Below are positions 36,790 to 48,630 of a DNA stretch of 64,000 nucleotides, piece by piece. The stretch comes from Oreohelix idahoensis (taxonomy: Eukaryota; Mollusca; Gastropoda; Stylommatophora; Oreohelicidae), in contig JAMPIV010012174.1 in assembly GCA_024509875.1 (NCBI GenBank), forward strand, positions 1 through 64,000, given 5' to 3'. Position 1 is the stretch's first letter. Every line of letters starts with the position of its first letter. Below the pieces are notes generated by a model. That model was not told the DNA's origin. It did no database searches and saw only the letters and a list, made by a program, of their open reading frames with translations. Made by a program: the position numbers and the translations under genes.

Positions 36790-36925
36790 AATAACGGTAA
36801 TTAACAGGTCCTAGGTTCGATTCCCGGTAAGCCTATCACTTATATTTTCTTTTCTGTTGTCTTGTGTCATCCTTTATGTCCAACGAGTACCTGTTCATTA
36901 CCTTTATTTATTTACTATTCACAGG
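36790..36925 (+). repeat. tRNA-like repeat, right arm of an inverted pair
   Basis: It starts at ACAGGTCCTAGGTTCGATTC with the B-box-like element near its 5' end, and ends around TTTATTTATTTACTATTCAC. About 310 bp separate it from the left arm. A partial third copy (AAACCTTGAGTCCTGTGAA) lies at 36748-36767. Confidence 0.7.
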
Positions 36926-38219
36926 ACTCAAGGTTTCCTCCATTATTTATTCTTCTTCAAGTACCATGGCTAGTGGCGTAGGAGATCATGTATCTCCACA
37001 ACTTCCTGTCTCCAATTCTGCTGTTGACTTCTTTCCGTGCCACGATATCAAACTGCCCAACTAAAGGTAGCAACAATTGAATATGTGAACAAATAAACAC
37101 ATAATGTAGAATAGATGGTATCTTATATGTTATGGCCAGTGCCAAGTGTAAAGGTTACCACTTGTTCACTTCTGCTTAGCTGGTACTGTGCCTAATATGA
37201 CCTTAAATGAGGTATAACTGTTGCTGTGGATAATGAGCGATTCAAAGCAATAAATGGGGAAAAAACAATGGTGTTTGTGGAAAAGAAATTATAAAAACGT
37301 TTAATTAATACATGTCGAATCTATTCTTGCGTTGGTCTTTAGATTCCATTAAGACCTTTAAAAATGTGACTTTAGAATTTTTAAAAACGTTACAAAAGTA
37401 TATTTATAAAATCATCAATCAATAATAAATTTAACTATAAACATTGATAAACAAACATGTTAATTCCAGAAGATAAAACAGGTAATACTAGATAGATATT
37501 TAAAAAAAAAAAAAAAAAAAAAATTTATTTCGTTTTGGCGAGGCGCGTCTCGTTCAACCAAGTCGGTTATATTAGGGCGCGTGTCCAAATATAAAAGACC
37601 TGTAGGTCTGGTGAATAAAAAGTACTAGCAGGATTTTACTTTCGTTCTTGATGATCTTTCAAGAGACACAGAAAAAGTAGGCCTGGTGCAGCCGTAAGTA
37701 TGTCATATGGTTGCAATGAGGGATGGCAACCTCACATTGTGAAACAAACTCTTACAGAAACCACTGCTGTAAAAGTTTATAAACACTTTAGAGCAGGATT
37801 CCTGTACGTTAATTAGTAGTAATTGTGCCCCATGGAGCAAAGGGAGCAAAACAGATAAATAATGATGATGAATTGAAAATATGTTCTGTCCCCTGATTTT
37901 TGTTCCTCCCCCCCCCCACCCCCTGCTTTAACCCACTGTTACGTCCTTTTTCACCCTGGGTATTTTAAGGGTGTAGGACCTAACAGTATTGTGTTTTGAC
38001 ACAAGTCTAACTGTTATTAAAAAGGGTACGCACCAGCGTAAGTAATAATGATGTATATGTAATAAATAATGTTTAAATTCGTTGCGCACGAAAGAGCACA
38101 TATTTGGTACGTGAGTATTGGGTTTGTTGCTAAACACTGCATGACGCAGGGGAGAGAGAGAGACAAAATGCCGGTGATACCAGTCAGACGTTAGTCTGGT
38201 TCAAGAGCCCCGTATCGTG
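36926..38219. other. Non-coding with A-tract
   Basis: A run of about 23 A lies at 37501-37523, and a C-tract lies near 37909-37923. No gene recognised. Confidence 0.45.
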
Positions 38220-38224
38220 AGTAT

Positions 38225-41200
38225 TGTCGTGAAACGAGTGTGTGTAACCCCACTACTTTGTTAAATCATTATGTCGGGATACAAATTTGCCCCAGCCAAT
38301 CAGCGCACAGTTGCTGAGCCGGAATAAATTACAAGAAGTTACGCCAGGAAAAAAAACGTAAGCCCTGTTTTTTTTCGGATGTGGGTCGCGGCCATCTTGT
38401 TCACGCAAGATGGCGGAAAAAACAGAATAAAATTAGGCTGTACGACGCTTGGGACTAAACTGCAGGAAACCAATCAGCTTGCCCCGCCAGGAACCAAACA
38501 AAAGCTTTGCTTAAGCATTCATCTACCTATATAATCGGGCGAGATTTTATGCAAAAGCACGCAACCCGACACGAAGCCAGAGAGACGACCAACTGAATAA
38601 GAGGAGCTGTCAACTTTCATTTATAGCTTACCTGGAGTGCATTGACCTGCTTCACTAAGTCGAGTCAAAACCTGGCCGGTTTAAAAAATCTTAGAGGGTT
38701 TTATTCGTGTCCTCCAAACTGAGATCGTGGGTCGTCAATCCAGCTGCCTGGAAATCCGCAGGAGCATAGAGGTTGCACAGAATCTACATCTTTGGTCCCC
38801 CTCAGTCTTGGGTGGGCTAAAGGAACGATCCTCAGCCGTTGTTGTGTGAACCAAACAAAGAAGAACAGTCCTTAGAGAGATGAATACACATTAGTACCAT
38901 TTCTGTCAGCATTGTGAGCAAAAGTTAGTGTCAGTGACGAGAAAGAGATTTAGCGTAGAAAGAGACAAGATTAACAGCATAGTTAATAATTGTTATAGAC
39001 GTAATTAACAGCACAGCTGATACCTGTACTATAAATGAATAACAGCACAGCTGATATAATTTTTTGTTCCTATAATTGGAAAACTTGTTGTAATATATTT
39101 ATATATCTCTATAAATATTTGTAAATCATATGTAAACTTACAAATCCATTACATTCCATTTTTCAACATTCACCCTTCAGCACAAGAGTAGATAGTGTAT
39201 ATACTAAATAAATAATAAGGAAATTGTATTTGAAGACTTGTCAATTTTATCATTGTTAAGTAAAATATGTTTCCTTGTCTTAATATCACAGTTAGTTACA
39301 CAGCGGAGGTGGCAAGTTATGTCGGTCTCCTCTCTGTGGTAATCTTCTAAATACACTATCTAAATTAGATTATAACAGTATAGTGCATAAAGTCAAAGAT
39401 AAGAAAGTACTAAAAATTTTCGGCGAGAATCGCAAGTTGTCGCCTACGCCTTCAGCGTATTATTTGATAACGCAATGGCCGAACCAAAAGGGTACCCTAA
39501 TTTTCAAATTCGTCATTGAGACAAACGTTCCACTTCCCTAGGTCAACTAAGTATTTGCCTAAATACAATGTAGAGGGGAGGGGAAACGGAGAAAACCCAA
39601 CGCAAATCACGTCTCACATTGTTCTAAAAATAAAACTACTTGCTAGTATTGCCTTAGGCGGTTTTTTAAATTACGATGAAAAAGTTAGAAAAAGTGGACA
39701 CTACGGTCAGGGAAACACGCTTAGCTCTTATTGCGAATGACATAAACTCTTGTAATTAGCTTGAAAGTACATGAGAAAAGAATTGAACGGGAGGTAGTTT
39801 AAAAATCAACAACTAACATGGAAAAAAATATGGAATATTGAACCAAGCTACTTAGCCCCATAAAAATCATATATTCGTGTACCTGTGGCTTTGCTGACTA
39901 AGAATATGTTATCAATTACATAAATAGTCCATTAGATAATGAAATATTGGGGATAATACATAGAGAATCGGAGATACTGTCAGGTCAAGTCATGTCTGCT
40001 TAGATTGGATAGCATATTTTTCGGGAAAAAATTAGGTCGAAGAAAGGCTAAGATAGTACGTTGAAGGGGATTGGGTGGAATTTGAAGTGAGGCGAAATAT
40101 TATTGGCCGACCTCGTACTAAACATATATTACCCGAGTAACGTAGTAGAAAGTTGAATTGTATTTTTGAAAGACTTTGTTTACAAGTGAAATAAGGATAA
40201 TCATTGGCCAGAGTAGTTGATATTGGGGGAAAAGCATTAGGTGAGGACGCCATTTTATAAAAAAATTTTTGCCAAGGAGCGATGAGAGCAGGCTTGTGCT
40301 GTGTAAACAATATTTCTCAGAAGCCTGGACAGAACGGCAGATCGAAAGTGTGCCAGTCATCGTTCACTTGTGTATTTCATTGAATAAATGTGGTAAGATT
40401 AACTTTATTAACATGTATCTAAAATAAAAATTGAATGTGAGATAATACTGTATGACTATAAGTAAGTGGGTCTGTAGCAAACTTAGGCAGAGCCTAGAGA
40501 TTGATCCACCATGTGTTAGACTATCAGAGAGGTGTTAGACTACAAGAAAATATGTATGATTGTCATCAAGGAGCATAACACCTATCCTATTGTATGGAAA
40601 AGATTACAGCTGGAATTGCAGTGGCGTTGTAACTATTAGGGGAGAGGAATACTGGTGTACATTGTCACATCAAAAGATAATGGTGGCATAGGTTGGCATA
40701 AAGCTATGACCCTTTTCGTTTGTTTGTAATGTACCTGTACTTAAATGTGGAATAGTATTGTATACTAGGTATAAAGAAGGATGCATAACCTTCACATTTC
40801 AGGGTCCTGGGTACTGACGTTAATGTAGTACCAAACGCTTGAGAACTGCTCGATTCAGGACTCTGTCTGTATACTTCGAGCCCATGCTAGTGGCCATTGC
40901 CTATCAAACAGGTGGAACAGATTGTAAAGCGAGCAGAGGAAACGATCTACCAGTATTCTCCTGCCAAGTTAAGTTCTTGTTCGGCACCTGGCAGCTCAAC
41001 TTAAAAGAACTAGAAAATGATAGGGAAGAAAACTGTGAATAGTTATTAATATTTCCACAAGTGACAAACGAAAACAGACATAACTTAAAGGGAGTGATTA
41101 TAACCAACAGCCTATTGTTTGATACCAGTATTACCTCAAAGTAGAAGAATACAACTACACACTTATATTAGAATAATATTGTATGTATGGACAGAAGAAC

Positions 41201-41812
41201 TACTGTGTTATTGGACTGTTGTAAATGATTCTTTTGATTTCACTTTTGATTGTCAGTCCTGGTTCAAAATAAATTATAATCAGGATAATAAATTGTAAAA
41301 AATTCTATTTACAGAAATTTCAACCACTGTCTTAAATAAGATAGCTTTTTAAAGTGTCGTTTGTATGTTATTGTTGTAATACTGTTGGTTGTTGTGGATA
41401 ATAAACTATTTGTTTGTATGTTAGTTGGTTATTGCACACTACACTCTACATTCATAACCCTAGACACTACACGAAGTCATTTTATATAATAATATAGATT
41501 AATTTGAATGAGATCAAAAGGGTGGTAGCGGAAAGGTACTCTGAAAAGTTTACAATACTATTTGTTAAATTCAGGGACCTTCATAGCTGATCTCATTTAA
41601 TATAATAATAATACATAACAACAATTCATAACATCAAAACCCACCGCACTCTCTACTAATTTTTCGAGATCAGATCATTCACAGCCGTAACTAATTTGTG
41701 ATACCAGTAGTTCTCTCAGACACTGGGACTTCACCATTTTCTGCAGAAATTATATTTCTGTAATTGTCAGTACTATACTGATCCAAGAGCCAAATAAAAA
41801 CCTCACGCCACA
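38225..41812 (+). repeat. Solo LTR of the 10.2 kb Gypsy family, interrupted
   Basis: It begins TGTCGTGAAACG and ends ACGCCACA like the intact LTRs, and contains the same TATA region, B-rich leader and poly(A) region in order. The 5-bp flanks are AGTAT (38220-38224) and GGTAT (41813-41817), a target-site duplication with one change. There is no internal region, so this is a solo LTR formed by recombination. It is clearly more diverged than the 10.2 kb LTRs and is split by a 2.3 kb insertion. Confidence 0.88.
39337..41647 (+). mobile_element. 2.3 kb insertion nested in the solo LTR
   Basis: The LTR sequence breaks after CTCCTCTC at 39336 and resumes at CTCTCTACTAAT at 41648, with CTCTC duplicated. 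The insert reads TGTGGTAATC ... CCCACCGCA, so it starts TG, ends CA and has a 5-bp duplication, as a solo LTR of another family would. No long ORF exists in it. Its last ~330 bp recur at 8020-8345. Identity as a long solo LTR is an inference. Confidence 0.65.
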
Positions 41813-41817
41813 GGTAT

Positions 41818-42805
41818 AAGCTGATGTTTATGATTTATCTGCCTCCCAGGTGGGAGTTGTTGCAGTATTATATTCAAGGAAGTAAGTCTCTCTTCGAAAA
41901 ATGATTCGTATATTTTATGTACTACCAGTACAACCTAGTCAGAGCTTCAGCGTGGATTGATGACCCGCTGCTAGTGTGAACTAGGCTGGTTCAAGAATAA
42001 ATTGAAGGTGTTTCTTCGACGAAATATGATCCGGCAGTATTATTTACGTTTTCATGCAAAGAGTCGAAGTATGAGTATAAAGGTATATAAAGAATACCCT
42101 TGCCGTCCAACGGACTACGGCAGTTGTTTATGAGGTCAATCAAATTGACTATTTAAGATTATAATGATGTACTTTTATCCGTCAGGCCTTTGTGAAGATC
42201 AACTGTTTACGTCCACAAATAAATTTATTGTCCTGATCAACAACTTTGAATCCTGTACATATTGCATTAACCAGTTGGTCAAGGACCCTGTTGTACTGTT
42301 GGATGTTTTTGGACTTATAATAACCTTGATCCCAGTATACGAGCCCTCCATACCACGATTCGCTTATTGACACTGTAGTCGGCTACCAGTAAGCCCGACA
42401 TATTCTGACAATGTTTTAAGTCAGATTTAATACCAAACCCAAACTATAATTAACATATCTCAAGGCGACAACGTGTCTTACAGAACCCAAAATGAAGACA
42501 CAACACCCACCTCACCTGCATTCCTTTGCTAGCCTTGATTGTGCCGAGTTAGAATTATAACCGATATTTTTACTTCTGCTTTGTTATTCTTACAGGGGTC
42601 GTCCACATTCAACGTTACGCAATGCAGGGGGTCCACGATTTTGTGACGAAGTGTAATGGGAAGTCACACAAAAATATGAGTGAATATCGATTGTTTCATA
42701 AATGATGTCTGAACAAAATAGATAAATGATGTCTGAACAACATAGATGTTGTAACCTCATTCCTCATAGTTTACTTTAATCCACGTGGACGACTTTTATA
42801 ATTAT
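41818..42805. other. Non-coding
   Basis: No gene recognised. A short block near 42650 (TTTTGTGACGAAGTGTAA) resembles one near 61050, perhaps a shared repeat relic. Confidence 0.35.
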
Positions 42806-42821
42806 TATAATCGCAGCTGAA

Positions 42822-45800
42822 CTCCGCCCATGCCGGTCCCAAGCCCGGATGAAAAAGGAGGAGGGCGGCCTGCATGGAGGCCGTAAGGAGGCAGCCCCTC
42901 CACCATGCAAAGGCACAACAGGCCAATCACCTGTTTGCTTTAAACCACGATTACGAGTAACACAAGAGAGAAAACCGGACTGATTCTAAAGGCGACGAAC
43001 TGGAACGGACTACGGACTACGACTTATGGAACATGGAACACAAGAAGTATAAATGGGAAGGAAGAGGAGCTGGTGGAAGAGATGAGGAAAGCAAAACTAG
43101 AAATCCTGGCTATAACGGAAACAAAGAAAAAAGGACAAGGAGTCATGGATCTCAATGGCAACACGCTGCTCTACAGTGGTGTACCCATATCCGAAAGAGC
43201 TAAAGGGGGTGTGGGTTGCATTGTGGCCCAAAATCAAAAAGATAGTATCAAGGGGTAGAACTTTGTCTCAGAGCGCATTATGGTTGTGAAACTAAAAGAA
43301 GGAGAAACCATAGTCAACCTGGTCATAGTGTATGGGCCAAATGAGGATGAGAGAGCAGAGGTCAAGGAGGAATTATTCGAGCTGCTTCAAAGGACAGTGG
43401 ATGACTGCCTAGATGAAGTTATCATGCTCGGAGATTTTAATGCCAGAGTTGGAAATGACCATGCTAGATGGGGTGGAGTTATCGGAAGATATGGAGAAGA
43501 TACTCTCAATGACAATGAAAAGCGACTCCTTAGATTCTGCAGTGAGCAGAATCTGATCATTACAAACACAAAGTTCCCCCATAAGCGCATACATGCATAC
43601 ATTAGATGTGAACCAACAAAGAATGAGAAGTCAGTGATCGACTATGCCATTGTTCGGAAAAGCTCATTCAAATATGTCCGAGATGCAAGAGTCTGGAGGG
43701 GGCCAGAGATTGGAAGTGATCACTACTTGCTAACAATCAAACGAACAACTGAAAGAGTTGCTCAGCCTAGGAACTGCTCAACATCACACAAGAAACCAAG
43801 TAAACGAGCAGGAGAAATGAGCATTAGGACCTACAAGCTGAGAGAGCCAGAAATTAAGACCAGATATCAGGGGCTTATTGCTGCAGCGGTGAGCATCACA
43901 GAAGAACAACCTGATGACTTGGAAACCCTCTGGATTAAATTCAAGGATATCATAACGACAGCTGCTGCAGAAGCATGTGGTGAAGTTCGACTTGGGAACC
44001 AGAGAAAGAGGACACCTTGGTGGACAGAGGAAGTCAAAGAGAAAATAAGAGAGAAGAAAATGGCATGGAAACAATACTTAGGAGCTAAAAACACAACAGG
44101 ACAAATGGAAAAATATAGAGAATATGTGACACTCAGAACAGAAGTAAAGAACAAAGTGCTAGCAGCAAAACAGAAGTCCTGGGAAGAATTTGGAGAAAAG
44201 CTAGAAAAAGATGCACAAGAAAACCAGAAATTGTTCTATAAGACCCTAAAGAACATGAGGAAGGAAAAACAATGCCCTCTCAAATTTATAAAGGACAAGC
44301 AAGGCAAATTGCTTACTGCCCCGAAGGAAGTAATGGAAAGATGGAAAGAATATTTCTCAGAACTCCTTGATGGTGAGCAAGGTCAAACATCAGAAATGAT
44401 AATCACTAGCACAGAAGAAGGAACCAATGATGATGAAGATGACATAAAGATGGAAGAACTGAAGGCAGCACTGGAGAAAATCAAGATGGGCAAAGCAGCA
44501 GGGCATGATGGTATAACACCAGAAATGGTTAAGTACATGGGAGCATCAGGCGACCTGTTACTCTTAAGGGTCCTACAGGCAACATGGTGCAACAAGACCA
44601 TACCAAAGAATTGGGAGATCGCCATCATAACACCAATTTTCAAAAAGGGTGACAACCGACAGTGTGGAAACTATAGAGGCATATCCCTTCTCAGTGTCCC
44701 TGGAAAAATCTACTCTAGAATCCTAGAGCAGAGACTCCGACGCCTAGCTGAGCCACAATTGGATGAGGTCCAGTGCGGATTCCGAGCAAACCGAAGTACT
44801 CAAGACCTAATCTTCACACTCAGACAGCTGAGTGAAAAGGCCCTTGAGTATAAGAGTGAGATCCATCTTTGTTTCATAGATCTGGAAAAGGCGTTTGACA
44901 GGGTCCCTTGGAGCAAACTTTGGGACTGTTTGGCAAGGAAGAATATTCCAGCACCTCTGATTCATGCTATACAGAGCTTCTACAAGTCTTGCAGAAATTA
45001 TGTGAGGACAGCAAACCATAAGTCAGAAGAGTTCAGGACCACCACTGATGTAAGACAAGGTGATATCCTATCACCTTACCTCTTCATACTCCTTATGGAC
45101 GATGTCATCAAGGCATGTAAGGAGAGAACAAGAAAGTATTCAGTGGGGTACTGGAAGATGAGACAGGTCTATATTTCAGAGCTGGCATTTGCTGATGATG
45201 TTGCCCTGATTGCTAAATCAGAGGCACATCTCCAATCCAACCTCCAAGTCTGGAAGGAAGAGCTGGAGAAGAGAGGGATGGTCATAAGCAGCTCTAAAAC
45301 AAAATCCATGGTGATATCACGAGAAGAAAGAAGGCATCAGATTAAGCTGGGAGAACAGGTCCTGGAGCAGGTTGACCACTTTAAATACCTCGGAGCTATT
45401 ATAGACCGAAAGGGAGGCATCAAAGAAGAGTTGGCCACTCGAAAAGCAGCAGCTGGGAGACTTTTTCAGGCCATAAATCGAGGATTCCTCAGCAAAAAGA
45501 GGTTGGTAAGAAAACGAAGATGGCTGTATACCGCTCCACCTATGTCCCAGTCTTGACATATGGATGCGAGTCATGTGCAATGACTACAACCCATAAAAGC
45601 CAGATCCAAACCTCAGAAATGAGGTATCTGAGGAAGGTGGTTGAAGTAACAAGAAGAGACATGGTACGCAACCAGACGATACGTCAAGGCCTAAAATGCC
45701 ACCCCCTACAGACCCAAGTAGAACAGTCCCAACTGGGATGGTTTGGCCATGTCTGCAGAATGGGAGAAGATCGGCTGCCACGACGGGCATGGGAAACAGA

Positions 45801-45986
45801 GAGCCAGGGATCCAGACCCCAAGGACGACCCAGAGTCCGCTGGGAGGACAACATTAGACAATCTTTGAAGGACCGAGGACTGGAATGGAACCAGGCCAGG
45901 AGGAAGACAGCCGATAGAATAGTCTAGCGCTCTCTCTTCCAAACCTCTACACCTCACGATAGAAGGGGAACGACTAAGTAAGTAAG
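42822..45986 (+). mobile_element. Full-length APE-type LINE (RTE-like) with 16-bp TSD
   Basis: The direct repeat TATAATCGCAGCTGAA at 42806-42821 and 45987-46002 brackets it. It has a GC-rich 5' UTR (GGAGGAGGGCGGCC), an endonuclease-RT ORF and a 3' tail of TAAG units. Only one in-frame stop (43256-43258) and one frameshift (about 45500-45540) break the ORF. The 5' part is shared with the fragment at 22754-23492. It belongs to a different family from the 19.1 kb LINE. Confidence 0.92.
43026..45927 (+). pseudogene. LINE endonuclease-reverse transcriptase, one stop and one shift
   Basis: The frame is open from about 42950 and enters the endonuclease at YGTWNTRSING, then LAITETKKKGQG and YGPNEDER, after the stop VIMLGDFNARVGND, and later IGSDHYLL. 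RT blocks follow: MGKAAGHDGITPEMVKYM, NYRGISLLSVPGKIYSRIL, CGFRANRSTQDLIFTLRQ, CFIDLEKAFDRVP, DVRQGDILSPYLF and the catalytic FADD about 637 residues after the ATG at 43280. The C-terminus (YGCESCAM, WFGHVCRMGEDRLPRRAW, GSRPQGRPRVRW) is in another frame ending at 45927. Upstream of the stop no ATG is seen in frame before 43076, so the natural start is uncertain. Confidence 0.9.
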
Positions 45987-46044
45987 TATAATCGCAGCTG
46001 AAAAATTGGATAATTGCGGTTACCTTTATTTGGTTTAAATTTTG

Positions 46045-46047
<3 letters not shown>

Positions 46048-46093
<46 letters not shown>
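46048..46093. repeat. (AT)n microsatellite
   Basis: About 46 bp of alternating AT just downstream of the LINE. Confidence 0.9.
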
Positions 46094-46095
<2 letters not shown>

Positions 46096-46304
46096 TCGCT
46101 TAGTGACGTTTGTAAAGTTATATATATAATGTAGTACACGCCGCAAAAAAAAAACAAAATGCAGACTAAATAAACTGTACTGTTGAGTAGAATTATATTT
46201 TTTGTTAAATATATTTAAAAAAAAACCATAACAAGTTAACACCATTCCGACAACAGTTCCATGAAATAAAACACACAAATTTTAACAGGTGAAAAGTATA
46301 AGGG

Positions 46305-46570
46305 AGTAGTATACAATGTACCAAACAGGTAGTATTCAGGCGGCGGCGTGTGACTTTTATATAGCAAAATACTCCGATCGATTTCAGGCGTTTTCAGGCG
46401 GTGGCGCATGACTTTTATATAAGGAAAACAGGTAGTATTCAGGCGGCGGCGCATGACTTTTATATAAGGAAAACAGGTAGTATTCAGGCGGCGGCGCATG
46501 ACTTTTATATAGCAAAAAAAAAAAAAAAAAAAAGGTCGTATTCAGGCGGCGGCGCATGACTTTTTATATA
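46305..46570. repeat. Left outer terminus and subterminal repeats
   Basis: After the terminal block (AGTAGTATAC, GTACCAAACAGGTAGTATTC) come five copies of a ~45 bp unit with GGCGGCGGCGCATGAC followed by TTTTATATAAGG or TATATAGC. The complement is at 60525-60792. Clustered subterminal repeats are typical transposase-binding regions of DNA transposons; that role is inferred. Confidence 0.85.
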
Positions 46571-46679
46571 GCGATATATTTTAGCGGCAAGGCTTCCTCT
46601 GACGATCAGACGTATGACTTTTTATATAGTAATATACGATAATGGTGTTGTGTATACAAAATACTTAGACAATATATAT

Positions 46680-47780
46680 ATAAAAAATCGATAATGACGG
46701 AAAATTTAAAAAATCGATAATGTTGGGTTACTAAGAGGGTTTTTGAAGTGCCTTTTTTGGGCTGGCGTGGGTGATGGTGTAGCTGGCGGGGTGGGTTAGG
46801 GTGGATTTTTGTGTGATGTGGTAGTGTATTGGTGTGTTTGAGCTTTTAGACATATATACACACATTTTTTATTACATTCATATATACGGAGATGCATGTG
46901 GTGACGTTGTCAGGATGCATCTGTGGTGACGGAGCTTAGGTTTACTAAGGGTTTTTTTTTAAGGGAATCGGGTATTGCTTTTTGGCGGGCGGTGATGCCT
47001 CATGGGTGCGTGCTGGGGTGTAGCTGGTGGATGTATGTATGACGCAGGAGTGGACGTGTTAGATAGAAGTATATAGTTAATGATCTCTTTTAAAAGAAAA
47101 TACTTGAGTAAAGAGGAAAAAATATAAAAATCGATAATGTTAGGGATTAGGTTTACTAAGAGGTTCTTTGAAGTGCCTTTTTTTTGTGTTGGCGTGCGTG
47201 CCGATGTATGTTGTCGGGGTAACTGGCGGGGGGGGTTCGGGTGGATGCTTGTGTGAAGTACTGTGTTGATAGTGTTTTGATGTGTTTGTTGTTTATACAT
47301 GTATACAATATATTGTATAAAATATAAAAAATCGATAATGTTGGGTTACTAAGGGGTTTTTGAAGTGTCTTTTTGGGCTGGCGTTGTGGGTGACGATGTA
47401 GGCTGGTGGGTTTAGGGTGGATTTTTGTGTGATGTTGGTGTGTTTTGTTTAGACATATAGACATACAATATATACATTCATATATACAGAGATGTGGTGA
47501 CGTTGTCAGGATGCATCTGTGTGATGGCGGCTTAGGTTACTAAGGTTTTTTTTAAGGGAACGGGTATTGTTTTTTGACTGGCGGTGATGACTCATGGGTG
47601 TGTGCTGGGGTGTAGCTGGTGGTTGTATGTATGATGCAGGAGTGAACTGTTAGATAGAAGTATATAGTTAATGATCTCTTTTAAAAGAATACTTTAGTTA
47701 AAGAGGAAAATATAAAAATCGATGACGGAGGCTTAGGTTACTAAGGGGTTTTTTAAGAGAACGGGTATTATTGTTTTGTG
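46680..47780. repeat. Left arm higher-order repeat block
   Basis: The phrase AAAATCGATAATGTTGGG, then TTACTAAG and GAAGTGCCTTTTTT, recurs at about 46708, 47125 and 47327, with related copies near 46683 and 47713. Interleaved are copies of GATGCATGTGGTGACGTTGT and GGGAACGGGTATTG-type blocks. The mirror block is 59385-60410. Non-coding. Confidence 0.75.
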
Positions 47781-47989
47781 CGAGGGGGAGGATGACGATG
47801 TATAGTGGGGTGTGTTGGGGTATGGGTTATTGTGTGCGTGTATTTTAATTGTTTGTATATACAATATATATATATATATATATGGGAGTGAAGTGTTAGA
47901 GACCTAGGTCCTACCATCGAAAGTGCGACCACGGTATTGTTGTGTATTATTTATTTTACATATAGACATATTTTACAACAGTTATACGA

Positions 47990-48290
47990 ACAGTTAGGAC
48001 GATAGACTTAGATAATAAGAAGACGATATATTTAGACTTTTAGACATTATAGGAAAGACGATAGTTAGACGATATATACATATAATAGGGAGGATATTTT
48101 AGACAATAGGAAGACGATAGTTAGACGATATATACATATAATAGGGAGATATATTTAGACAATAGGAAGACGATATATACAGAGACATACAAACAGTTAT
48201 ACAAACAGTTATACAAACAGTTATACAAACAGTTATACGAACAGTTAGACGAACATTTAGACAAACAGTTAGACGATATAGGTAACAAAA
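47990..48290. repeat. Left arm tandem arrays
   Basis: About 47-bp units with GACGATATATACATATAATA and AGACAATAGG are followed by a 12-bp array (ACAGTTATACAA, five or more copies). The mirror is at 58880-59140. The next ~250 bp of the left arm (48297-48540) have no clear counterpart in the right arm. Confidence 0.75.
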
Positions 48291-48630
48291 AAGCGTTTTA
48301 GTTAATATAGTTTTTATTTTATATTCAATAGTGTTTTTGAATTAGCAAACAGGAGTATATATAGTATTTTTTACAAAATGTACATTATGCAGTAATTATT
48401 TATCAAATGAATATACAATTATATGGTGTATTTTTTAACGTAATATATTTTCACATAGTGATATGTACAATTGAAAAATAATTATATTTTATATTTTTTA
48501 ACATTATCAAACATTTTCACATATGAATGTACAATAATACATATTTATATAGGTAAATGTATATCACAGATTTTTTATACATTATCACAGGGGTACAGGC
48601 CAGACCTTGAAGGGTGTCGTCACATTGTCG

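Noticed and set aside
46959..47464. His/Pro/Thr-rich open frames in the arms (also 59646-60487)
   Set aside because: They arise from the higher-order non-coding repeats and change frame between units.
48000..48290. Regularly spaced short repeats resembling a CRISPR array
   Set aside because: Units are contiguous tandem repeats without unique spacers, in a eukaryotic transposon.
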